Assembly (NCBI GenBank): GCA_902785065.1
Contig: CACZXH010000017.1
Span: 1 to 40,396, forward strand
Origin: an uncultured Bacteroidia bacterium
GTDB lineage: Bacteria > Bacteroidota > Bacteroidia > Bacteroidales > UBA932
DNA length: 40,396 nt
Reading direction: 5' to 3'
The number at the start of each line of letters is the position of its first letter. Position 1 is the first letter of the stretch. A program made the translations under genes and the position numbers. Positions 22,954 to 31,013 of this stretch are shown one piece after another. The notes below the pieces were generated by a model. That model was not told the origin of the DNA. It made no database searches and worked only from the letters and a program-made list of their open reading frames with translations.

Positions 22954-22978
22954 AGCCAGGCCCGTTCAAGGCCTGGCT
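22954..22978 (-). terminator. Rho-independent terminator after the EF-G paralogue gene
   Basis: AGCCAGGCC pairs with GGCCTGGCT around a 7-base loop. On the minus strand the stem is followed by TTTTTTGTTATTTTTG. It lies 21 bases after the end of the EF-G-like gene. Confidence 0.85.
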
Positions 22979-22998
22979 CGAAAATCTGCGAAAAAGGT

Positions 22999-25132
22999 TT
23001 AGTCCTCTTCCTGCTCCTGGGCGGCGTACTCGGCGATGAGCTTCGTCTGGACGTCGGCCGGGACCTGGACGTACTCGGCGAACTTCATCTGGAAGGTCAT
23101 CTGGAAGGTCGCGGAACCGCCGGTCAGGGAGCTCAGGATCGTGGAGTAACGGTAGAGCTCGGCGAGCGGAACGCGGGCGTGGAGCACGGTCATACCCTTG
23201 TCCATGTCCTGGTTCATGATCATGCCGCGGCGGGTGTTGAGGTCGCTCATGCAAGGACCCACATACTCGTTCGGGGTGATGATGTCCACGTTGTAGATGG
23301 GCTCGAGGATCTTCGGACCGGCGTTCTTGAAGGCCTCCTTGAAGGCGTTGCGGCCGGCGATGATGAAGGCGATCTCCTTGGAGTCCACCGGGTGCATCTT
23401 ACCGTCGTACACATACACGCGGATGTCGCGGGCGTAGGAACCGGTGAGCGGACCTTCCTCCATCTTGGACTTGGGGCATGAAGCCGAGGTCGATGGAACC
23501 GCCGACGACGCAGTTGTAGAATTCCAGCTTGCCGCCCCATTCGAGGTCGGTGATGTCCTGGCTCTTGAAGTTGAACACGGTGTCCTTGCCGTCGATCTTG
23601 AAGTTCTTCGGGGCTTCCTGACCTTCGATGTAGGGGCACACGAGGAGGTGCACCTCACCGAACTGGCCGGCGCCGCCGGACTGCTTCTTGTGGCGGTACT
23701 GCGCGGTCGCGATCTTGGTGATGGTCTCGCGGTACGGCACCTTCGGGGCATAGAGCTCGATATTCTGCTTGAACTCGTTGTTCACTCTCCACTTGACGTA
23801 GTTGATGTGCTGCTCGCCCATACCGGAAAGGATGGTCTGGCGGAGTTCCTTGGAGTACTCGACGGTGATGGTCGGATCCTGGGCCGCGATCTTGTTCAGG
23901 GCGTCGCCCACCTTGGCTTCGTCGTTCTTGTCGACGGCCTTGACGGCGCAGCGGTACTTCGCATCCGGGAACACCATGTGCTCGATGGCCTCCTGGCCGG
24001 GAGCGGCGAGGGTGACGTCGGTCTTGCCGGCCTTGAGTTTCATGACGCAGCCGATATCGCCGGCGCTGATGGAAGCGACCTTCTCCTTCTTGGAGCCCGC
24101 GACGGCGTAGATGGCGCTGAGGCGCTCGCCGTTGCCGGTCTCGGGGTTCACGAGGTCGGCGCCCTCGTTGAGGGTACCGCTCATCACCTTGAAGTAAGAG
24201 ACTTCACCGAGGTGCTGCTCGACGGAGGTCTTGTAGATGAAAATGCTGGTCGGAGCGGCCGGGTTGCAGCGGACTTCGCCGCCGTCGACGGTCTTCTGGA
24301 CGGTGCCGAGCGGGCTCGGGCACACGTTCACGATGAACTCCATGAGGCGGCGGACACCGATGTTGGCCTTCGCGGCCACGCAGAACACCGGAATGGTCTC
24401 GCACTTGACGAGGCCGGCGCGGAGACCCTCACGGATCTCGTCGGTGGTGAGCTCCATCGTCTCGAAGAACTTCTCCATCAGTTCGTCGGAACCTTCGGCG
24501 GCCTTCTCCATGAGTTCGGCGCGGAGTTCCTCAGCCTCGTCGGCATAGGCGGCGGGGATGTCGAGTTCCTCGTTCTTGGCGTTGTAGAACTTCATCGTGA
24601 TGACGTCCACGAAGCCTTCCAGGCCGGGACCCGGGTTCACGGGGAACTGGCAGATGATGGCCTTCTTGCCGAACTCCTCGGCGATGGCGTGACGCACGCC
24701 TTCCCAGTTGGCCTTGTCGTGGTCCATCTGGTTCACGGCGATGACCATGGGCTTGCCGTACTGGTCCGCATAGCGGGAGAAGATGGTGGTGCCGACCTCG
24801 ACGCCCGTCGTGCCGTTCATCACCATGACCGCACTCTCGACAACCTTGAAAGCGGAAAGGGCACCGCCGCTGAAGTCATCAGAACCCGGCGCGTCGATGA
24901 AGTTGATCTTGCAGCCGTTGAACTCGCCGTAAAGGGGAGTCGCGTTGATGGACTTCTGGTTGGTCTGTTCGAACTCGGTGTTGTCGGAGACCGTGTTCTT
25001 TTCTTCGACACTGCCACGGCGGTCGATTACTTTGCCCTCGAAGAGCATCGCCTCGGAGAGCATGGTCTTACCGGAGTGGGAGGCGCCGATGAGGACCACG
25101 TTGCGGATTTTGTCAGTAGTGTAGCTTTTCAT
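22999..25132 (-). pseudogene. Elongation factor G paralogue (EF-G2-like), frame broken by a short deletion
   Basis: Translational GTPase of about 710 residues. G1 is 'GASHSGKT' (about 17-24), unlike the 'AHIDAGKT' of the main EF-G. G3 is 'DAPGSDDF' and G4 'NQMD'. This matches the second EF-G-like protein kept by many Bacteroidales beside the canonical one. Domains II-V follow, with 'GKMHPVDSKEIAFIIAGRNAF' and 'PIYNVDIITPNEYVG' near the C-terminus. At about 23470-23478 the frame shifts: 'IDLGFMPQVQ' ends one frame and 'KMEEGPLTGSYARDIRVYV' resumes in the next, with roughly 4-6 residues (about 14-17 bases) missing against relatives. Ends TAA at 22999, before a strong terminator. Confidence 0.88.
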
Positions 25133-25192
25133 TGCAATGATATTGGATTACTATTTTAAGCGTTTTGGGTCGCGCAAATTGCGCGTAGTCCG

Positions 25193-25222
25193 CAAAGATA
25201 GCCATTTTTCGTACAATTACAA
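25193..25222 (-). promoter_or_regulatory. Promoter of the EF-G paralogue gene
   Basis: On the minus strand TTG (25222-25220), 19 bases, then TATCTTTG (25200-25193), the standard Bacteroidota spacing. The 60-base leader contains the near-perfect palindrome CGCGCAAATTGCGCG at 25171-25185. Confidence 0.7.
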
Positions 25223-25233
25223 TAAAAAATCCG

Positions 25234-25241
25234 TACCTTTG
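25234..25241 (+). promoter_or_regulatory. -7 promoter box of rnhB, five bases from its ATG
   Basis: TACCTTTG with the ATG at 25247, leaving 5 bases. As with the barrel gene at 21316, this predicts a leaderless or near-leaderless transcript. It faces the divergent EF-G promoter. Confidence 0.6.
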
Positions 25242-25246
25242 GTTAC

Positions 25247-25864
25247 ATGAAGGAAATCCGACTGCAAGGGTGCCTGGAGCCGGGACGGCTGGAGGCCGGT
25301 TGCGACGAGGCGGGCCGCGGGCCCCTCGCCGGGCCGGTGTACGCCGCCGCGGTCATCCTGCCGGCCGGTTTTTACCACCCGCTCCTGAACGATTCCAAGC
25401 AGATGACCGAGAAGGCGCGGGAAGCGCTCCGGCCGATCATCGAGGCGGAAGCCGTCGCCTGGGCCGTGGAGGCCGTCCAGGCCGATGAGATCGACAAACT
25501 GAATATCCTATGGGCCTCCGTCACGGGCATGCAGCGGGCCGTCCTGCGACTGGATCCGGCGCCGGATTTCCTGCTGGTGGACGGCAACAAGTTCCGGCCT
25601 TTCGGCCGTTACAGCTTCAAGGATTTCCGCACGGTGGTCCATGGCGACGCCACTTTCGCGTCCATCGCCGCGGCCTCCGTCCTCGCGAAAACATACCGGG
25701 ACGAATTCATGCGGAAGCTTGCCGCCGAGTACCCGGACTACGGCTGGGACCGCAACATGGGCTATCCCACCCCCGAGCATATCGAAGCCATCCGGCGGTA
25801 CGGCTACACCCCCTGGCACCGCAAATCCTTCCACGTCAAGGAACTGGAGCCGTCTTTGTTCTAA
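25247..25864 (+). CDS. rnhB: Ribonuclease HII
   Basis: Cuts RNA in RNA-DNA hybrids and removes single ribonucleotides from DNA. The 205-residue protein has the signature 'GCDEAGRGPLAGPVYAAAV' with Asp and Glu of the metal site at about 19-20, a further Asp in 'LLVDGNKF', and the C-terminal 'ASIAAASVLAKTYRDEFM' with the last acidic residue. It ends with the usual 'YGYTPWHRKSFHVKEL'. Complete and normal in length. It is divergent from the EF-G paralogue; the peptidase gene downstream has its own promoter. Confidence 0.95.
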   Translation: MKEIRLQGCLEPGRLEAGCDEAGRGPLAGPVYAAAVILPAGFYHPLLNDSKQMTEKAREALRPIIEAEAVAWAVEAVQADEIDKLNILWASVTGMQRAVLRLDPAPDFLLVDGNKFRPFGRYSFKDFRTVVHGDATFASIAAASVLAKTYRDEFMRKLAAEYPDYGWDRNMGYPTPEHIEAIRRYGYTPWHRKSFHVKELEPSLF

Positions 25865-25878
25865 TGCGGAATATTTGC

Positions 25879-25886
25879 TACATTTG
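25879..25886 (+). promoter_or_regulatory. -7 promoter box for the S46 peptidase
   Basis: TACATTTG, 18 bases before the ATG at 25905, in the 40-base gap after rnhB. Confidence 0.5.
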
Positions 25887-25904
25887 CATAAATATCGACT
25901 GTTT

Positions 25905-28037
25905 ATGAAACGAATCTTAGCTATTGTGGCGGCCCTGGGCCTCTCGCTCACCGCCTTTGCCGACGAAGGAATGTGGCTCCTGCCCCTCCTTCAGAAAATG
26001 AACGGAAAAGCGCTGAAGGAAGCCGGCTGCAAACTCACGCCCGAAGAAATCTACAGCATCAACCATGGCTCGCTGAAGGATGCCATCATCCACTTCGGCG
26101 GCGGCTGCACCGGTGAGATCATCTCCGCCGACGGCCTCATCGTCACGAACCATCACTGCGGTTACAGCAGCATCCAGGCGCTCTCCACCGACGAGCACAA
26201 CTACCTGATGGACGGCTACTGGGCCATGACCCGCGACCAGGAACTCCCGGCCCGCGGCCTCAGCATCACCTTCCTCCAGTCGATGACGGACGTCACCGCC
26301 GTCCTGGAGAAGGCCGAGAAGAAGATCCGCAAGAACGAGAAGGACGAGCAGAAGGTCGCCGAACTCATGGAGGCCGAGCGCAAGGCCCTCGTGGACAAGG
26401 CCCTGAAGGACAACAAGAACTGCCGCGCCCAGCTGACGAACTTCTACAACAACAACGTCACCTACCTGATCGTCTCCAAGACTTACAACGACGTGCGCTT
26501 CGTAGGTGCTCCGCCGGCATCGGTGGGCAAGTTCGGCGGGGAGACCGACAACTGGATGTGGCCCCGCCACACCGGCGACTTCTCCATGTTCCGCGTATAC
26601 GCCGGTCCCGACAACGAGCCGGCCGCCTACAGCCCGGAGAACCGTCCCTACAAGGCCAAGGGTCATCTGAAAATCTCCCTCAAGGGCGTCCAGGAAGGCG
26701 ACTACGCGATGATCATGGGTTATCCGGGCCGCACCCAGCGGTTCCAGACGGCCGCCCAGCTCAAGCAGATGATCGCGGAGAACCGCGTCGCCATCGACGC
26801 CCGCACCGTCCGTCAGGACCTGATGTGGGAGGCGATGTGCGCGGATCCTTCCGTGCAGCTTAAGTACGCCAACAAGTACGCCTCCTCCGCCAATGGCTGG
26901 AAGAAGTGGCAGGGTGAGGAGCTCGCCTTCGAGAAGCTGAACATCATCGGCCGCGAAGAGCAGAAGGAGAAGGACTTCATGGCCTGGGTGAACCAGAATC
27001 CCAAGCGGGTCCAGGCCTACGGGAATGCCCTGAAGCAGATCGAGGATGCCGTGAACGCCTCCGCGGAGGCCGATCTGGCCGTCTCCCTGCTCACCGAGGC
27101 CCCGTACCGCATCGAACTGCTCGGCCACGCCGGCCGTCTGACACAGGCCGTCGCCCGGCAGGGTGAGGATGTCAAGGCCGTGGAGGCGCTCAAGGCCGGC
27201 TACCGCGACTACGTCGTGGACCTGGACCGCAAGGAAGCGGTCGCCCTGCTCGAGTTCTTCCGCCAGCGGGCCGACAAGCAGGACTATCCGAAGGGCCTCG
27301 GCGTGGACTTCGAGGACTTCGCTACCATGGATATCCCGGCTTACGTGAACTACCTGTTCGACGAGTCCGCCTTCACTTCCTATGAGAAGGCCGCCGCGCT
27401 TGTAGGTGCCGGTGACTGGGAGAAAGTCTGGGCCGATCCCGCTTTGCGCCTGTACAACGCCGTCATCACCGAAATCATGGAGCGCTATCCGGTCGCGCTG
27501 GGCTCCCAGGACGCCCTGGCGGCGGGCAGCAAGGCCTTCACCGCCGGCCTGATGGAATGGGAGAAGGGCAAGCCGTCCTACCCGGATGCGAACTCCACCA
27601 TGCGTCTGACCTATGGCCACGTGCTTCCGTATTCCCCGAAGGACGCCGTCCTGTACAAGCACTACTCCACCACCAAGGGCGTCCTGGAGAAGGAAGACCC
27701 GACCAACCCGGAATTCATCGTCCCTGCCAAGCTCAAGAGCCTCATCGAAGCCAAGGACTTCGGCCCCTATGCCGATCCTTCCGACGGCCAGGTGCACGTG
27801 TGCTTCCTGACGAACAACGACATCACCGGCGGCAACTCCGGCTCCCCGGTCCTCAACGCGAAGGGTGAACTCATCGGCCTTGCCTTCGACGGCAACTGGG
27901 AGTCCATGTCCTCCGACGTGATGTTCGAACCCGACCTGCAGCGCTGCATCTGCGTGGATATCCGCTACGTCCTCTTCCTCGTGGAGAAGCTCGGCGGCGC
28001 GTCCAACATCATCGCGGAGCTGGACATTGCGAAGTAA
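25905..28037 (+). CDS. S46 family dipeptidyl-peptidase (DPP7/DPP11 type)
   Basis: Periplasmic serine peptidase that releases dipeptides from the N-terminus of peptides, part of amino-acid feeding in Bacteroidota. 710 residues. The signal peptide MKRILAIVAALGLSLTAFAD is cleaved near AFA-D, then 'EGMWLLPLLQKMN', which opens the mature S46 fold. The catalytic His is in 'TNHHCGYSSIQ' (about 83-84) and the Ser in 'GGNSGSPVLNAKGEL' (about 645). 'FDGNWESMSSDVMFEPDLQR' follows the Ser, in the S1 specificity region, but I cannot separate hydrophobic (DPP7) from acidic (DPP11) preference by eye. The start at 25905 is chosen for the signal peptide; a longer frame begins inside rnhB. Confidence 0.92.
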   Translation: MKRILAIVAALGLSLTAFADEGMWLLPLLQKMNGKALKEAGCKLTPEEIYSINHGSLKDAIIHFGGGCTGEIISADGLIVTNHHCGYSSIQALSTDEHNYLMDGYWAMTRDQELPARGLSITFLQSMTDVTAVLEKAEKKIRKNEKDEQKVAELMEAERKALVDKALKDNKNCRAQLTNFYNNNVTYLIVSKTYNDVRFVGAPPASVGKFGGETDNWMWPRHTGDFSMFRVYAGPDNEPAAYSPENRPYKAKGHLKISLKGVQEGDYAMIMGYPGRTQRFQTAAQLKQMIAENRVAIDARTVRQDLMWEAMCADPSVQLKYANKYASSANGWKKWQGEELAFEKLNIIGREEQKEKDFMAWVNQNPKRVQAYGNALKQIEDAVNASAEADLAVSLLTEAPYRIELLGHAGRLTQAVARQGEDVKAVEALKAGYRDYVVDLDRKEAVALLEFFRQRADKQDYPKGLGVDFEDFATMDIPAYVNYLFDESAFTSYEKAAALVGAGDWEKVWADPALRLYNAVITEIMERYPVALGSQDALAAGSKAFTAGLMEWEKGKPSYPDANSTMRLTYGHVLPYSPKDAVLYKHYSTTKGVLEKEDPTNPEFIVPAKLKSLIEAKDFGPYADPSDGQVHVCFLTNNDITGGNSGSPVLNAKGELIGLAFDGNWESMSSDVMFEPDLQRCICVDIRYVLFLVEKLGGASNIIAELDIAK

Positions 28038-28057
28038 CCTATAAGGACCTTACGTCC

Positions 28058-28169
28058 GGAAGATACCCTCTCAAACCCTCCGGTCGCTGAAGCGACCTCC
28101 GTCCCTCCCATAAATGGGCCCCTCCCTCTGATAAGCCGAGGGTGGCATAGGTTTGAGAGGGTATCTTCC
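28058..28169. repeat. Family C multi-hairpin element, intergenic copy
   Basis: Perfect 20 bp arms at 28058-28077 and 28150-28169, with a looser outer extension (GGACCTTA at 28045-28052 against TAAGGTCC at 28176-28183). The core has GGTCGCT-GA-AGCGACC, CCC-ATAAAT-GGG, GGGCCCCTCCC (28116-28126) and GCCGAGGGTGGC (28135-28146). It fills most of the 162-base gap between the peptidase and mrp. It could also end the peptidase transcript, though no T-run follows. Confidence 0.85.
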
Positions 28170-28199
28170 TACCGATAAGGTCCCGGAATCATTTAAACT

Positions 28200-29273
28200 A
28201 TGACAGAAAAAGAAGTATTTGACTGGCTCGCCCAGGTGCAGCATCCGGGGAAGGACGATAAGGATATCGTGTCTCTCGGGATGGTGGAGGAAGTTGTTGT
28301 TGACGGGGGGAAAGTGACCGTCACGCTGGGCTTCGGCAAGCGGCCGGATCCGCTGAAGAACTACCTCGTCGGGGCTGTCCGGGCTGCAGTTTACCGCAAC
28401 GCGCCCGGAGGCACCGAGGTCGAGGTGAAGACCGTCACGAAGGAGGCGCCGGCAGCGAAGAAATCGACGCTGGACCTGGGCCTGGACCAGGTGAACGAGG
28501 TTGCGCACATCATCGCCATCGCCTCCGGCAAGGGCGGCGTGGGCAAGTCCACCGTCGCGGTGAACCTGGCCATCGCCCTGTCGCGCCTGGGTTACCGCGT
28601 GGGTCTCGCCGACGCCGACGTCTATGGCCCGTCCGTGCCCATCATGACCGGCACGGAAGACCTCCAGCCCGAGGCCGAGCCCGGCGAGGAAGAGGGCAAG
28701 GAACTCTTCATCCCCATCGAGAAGTACGGCGTCAAGTGGATGTCCATCGGCTATTTCGCCCAGCCGGGCCAGGCCCTGATCTGGCGTGGGCCGATGGCCT
28801 GCAGTGCCCTCAAGCAGATGATCCTGCAGGTGAAGTGGGGTCCGCTGGACTACCTCCTGATCGACCTACCCCCGGGCACCGGCGATATCCACATCTCCCT
28901 GGTGAACGACATTCCGGTGGAAGGCGCCGTCATCGTCACGACGCCCCAGCCCGTGGCCCTTGCCGACGTGGAGAAAGGCGTGAACATGTTCCAGAACCCG
29001 TCCATCAACCGGCCTATCTTCGGTCTGGTGGAGAACATGGCCTGGTTCACGCCGGAGGAGCACCCGGACGAGAAGTACTACATTTTCGGCCACGACGGCG
29101 GCGCCGCGATGGCGGAGCGCCTGGGCATCGGCCTGCTCGGCCAGATTCCGCTCGTGCAGTCCATCCGCGAAGCCGGCGACAACGGCGAGCCCGTCGCCTT
29201 GGGCACCCGCCCTGACTCCCTCGCGTTCCTGGAACTCGGAAGGAAGCTGGTCGAGGCGGTGAACAAGGATTAG
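28200..29273 (+). CDS. mrp: Mrp/ApbC-type iron-sulfur carrier ATPase
   Basis: P-loop NTPase that carries and delivers Fe-S clusters in the cytosol. The 357-residue protein has an N-terminal MIP18/DUF59 domain (about 1-90, 'VFDWLAQVQHPGKDDKDIVS'), then the deviant Walker A 'ASGKGGVGKSTVAVNLA' (about 108-124), 'DADVYGPSVPIM', and 'LIDLPPGTGDIHISL'. The usual C-terminal CxxC is not seen; the corresponding region is 'ENMAWFTPEEHPDEKYYIFG', as I recall from other Bacteroidota Mrp. It starts 30 bases after the family C repeat with no obvious promoter box. The TAG stop shares its last base with a family A unit. Confidence 0.93.
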   Translation: MTEKEVFDWLAQVQHPGKDDKDIVSLGMVEEVVVDGGKVTVTLGFGKRPDPLKNYLVGAVRAAVYRNAPGGTEVEVKTVTKEAPAAKKSTLDLGLDQVNEVAHIIAIASGKGGVGKSTVAVNLAIALSRLGYRVGLADADVYGPSVPIMTGTEDLQPEAEPGEEEGKELFIPIEKYGVKWMSIGYFAQPGQALIWRGPMACSALKQMILQVKWGPLDYLLIDLPPGTGDIHISLVNDIPVEGAVIVTTPQPVALADVEKGVNMFQNPSINRPIFGLVENMAWFTPEEHPDEKYYIFGHDGGAAMAERLGIGLLGQIPLVQSIREAGDNGEPVALGTRPDSLAFLELGRKLVEAVNKD

Positions 29274-29299
29274 AGATTCCGGGGCAATCCCGGAATGAC
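29273..29299. repeat. Family A unit on the mrp stop codon
   Basis: GAGAT, TCCGGG/CCCGGA arms, ATGAC. The first G is the last base of the mrp TAG. A partial second copy, CCCGGAATGAC, follows at 29311-29321, just before the terminator. Confidence 0.75.
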
Positions 29300-29326
29300 A
29301 AGTTAACGCGCCCGGAATGACAAAGA

Positions 29327-29350
29327 ACCGGCCCCCGAAAGGAGGCCGGT
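29327..29350. terminator. Bidirectional terminator between mrp and pruA
   Basis: ACCGGCC pairs with GGCCGGT around a 10-base loop. CTTTTT follows on the plus strand and TTCTTTG on the minus strand. It separates two convergent genes. Confidence 0.8.
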
Positions 29351-29358
29351 CTTTTTGG

Positions 29359-30934
29359 CTATTTCATGTAAGTGTAGCGGTAGTCCGTCGGGGAAACGAG
29401 GGTTTCCTTGATGACTCTGGGGATGATCCAGCGGATGAGGTTGAACTCGCCGCCGGCCTTGTCGTTGGTACCCGAGGCACGGGCGCCACCGAAAGGCTGA
29501 TTGCCGACGACCGCTCCCGTGGGCTTGTCGTTGATGTAGAAGTTGCCGGCCGCATAGCGGAGGGCGTCCGTGATCTTCTCCACGGCGAGCCGGTCCTTGC
29601 CGAACACGGCACCGGTGAGGCCGTAGGGGGAGGTGGTGTCGCAGAGCTTCACGGTCTCGTCGACCTTGTCGTCGTCGTACGGGAAGACGGTGAGGACCGG
29701 GCCGAAGATCTCCTCTTCCATCGACTTGAAGTGCGGGTCCGTGGTCTCGATGACCGTCGGCTCCACGAAGTAGCCGACGCTCTTGTCACGGCCGCCGCCC
29801 ATCACGATCTTCGCATCGGCGGATTTCTCGGCGTAGGCGATGTAGCTGTCGATGTTGTCCCAGGACTTCTCGTCGATGACCGCGTTGATGTAGTTTGTAT
29901 GGTCGCGGACGTCGCCCATCTTGACCTCGGAGGCGTACTGCTTCATGATGCCCAGGACCTCCGGCCACAGGCTCTTCGGGATGTACATGCGGGAGGCCGC
30001 GGAGCATTTCTGGCCCTGGAACTCATACGCGCCGCAGAAAGCGGCGGTGGCGACGGCCTTCGCATCGGCGCTCGGGTGCACGAAGATGAAGTCCTTGCCG
30101 CCGGTCTCGCCCACGAGGCGCGGGTAGCTCACGTACTTGCCCAGGTTCTCGCCCGCCTGGCGCCAGAGGCTGTTGAACGTGCTGGTGGAACCGGTGAAAT
30201 GGATGCCGGAGAACCACTTGGAAGCGGTCGCGACCTTGCCGATGAGGGCGCCGCTGCCCGGGAGGAAGTTGATGACGCCGTCCGGAAGACCCGCTTCCTT
30301 GTACAGCTGCATCAGGTAGTAGTTCGAGAGGGTGGCGGTGGTGGACGGCTTCCAGAGGGCGACATTGCCCATCAGGACCGGCGTCATGCACAGGTTGGAG
30401 GCGATGGAGGTGAAGTTGAACGGGGTCACCGCCAGGATGAAGCCTTCGAGCGGACGGTACTCGGTGTGGTTGATGTTCATGGAACCGTCCTTGGGCTGCA
30501 TCGCATAGATCTTCGACGCATAGTGCACGTTGTAGCGGAAGAAGTCGATGGTCTCGCAGGCGCTGTCGATTTCCGCCTGGTAGATGTTCTTGCTCTGGCC
30601 CAGCATGCAGGCCGCGTTCATGATGGGACGGTACTTCGTGGCCAGGAGTTCGGCCATCTTCAGAACGATGGCGGCGCGGGTGGTCCAAGGGGTCTCGGAC
30701 CAGACCTTATGGGCCTTCATCGCGGCCTCCACGGCCATTTCCACTTCCTTTTCACCTACCTTGTGGAAGGTCGCGAGGACATGCTTGTGATCGTGCGGGC
30801 AGACGACCGTGCCGGTGTTGCCGGTGCGGATGCTCGAGTTCCGCATCAAGGGCGATGCGCTCCGGAGAGCCTTCGAGATAAGCTTTCACCGGTTCGTTGG
30901 CTGGAACCGGGAAGTTCAGGATTGCGTTGTTCAT
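29359..30934 (-). pseudogene. pruA: 1-pyrroline-5-carboxylate dehydrogenase, frame broken near the N-terminus
   Basis: Oxidises glutamate-semialdehyde (from proline) to glutamate with NAD. The aldehyde dehydrogenase core is complete: 'AVTPFNFTSIASNL', the catalytic Glu in 'RLVGETGGKDF', the catalytic Cys in 'EFQGQKCSAASRMY', and 'EIFGPVLTVFPYDDD'. The true N-terminus, MNNAILNFPVPANEPVKAYL, begins at 30934. Near 30831-30836 'ERIALDAELE' stops matching, and the family sequence resumes in another frame at 'IRTGNTGTVVCPHD'. Roughly 16-20 residues between them are missing. An in-frame ATG at 30849 could start a shorter protein lacking about 50 residues. Own promoter; terminator just past the stop. 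Confidence 0.9.
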
Positions 30935-30977
30935 AGATGTGTATAGTGTTATTATGGGTGGTTGTCTTTCCGGTCTT

Positions 30978-30985
30978 CAAAGATA
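30978..30985 (-). promoter_or_regulatory. -7 promoter box for pruA
   Basis: TATCTTTG on the minus strand, 43 bases before the start at 30934. This supports 30934 as the genuine gene start rather than the later ATG at 30849. Confidence 0.6.
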
Positions 30986-31013
30986 CGGATTTCCGCAGAC
31001 AAAAGAAAGACCG

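Noticed and set aside
23465-23480. Programmed ribosomal frameshift in the EF-G paralogue.
   Set aside because: Expected residues are missing at the junction and there is no slippery heptamer with a downstream structure; a deletion explains the data better.
28058-28169. Family C as a MITE of a nearby insertion sequence.
   Set aside because: No transposase lies in the window and I could not see a clear target-site duplication beside any of the three copies. Not excluded genome-wide.
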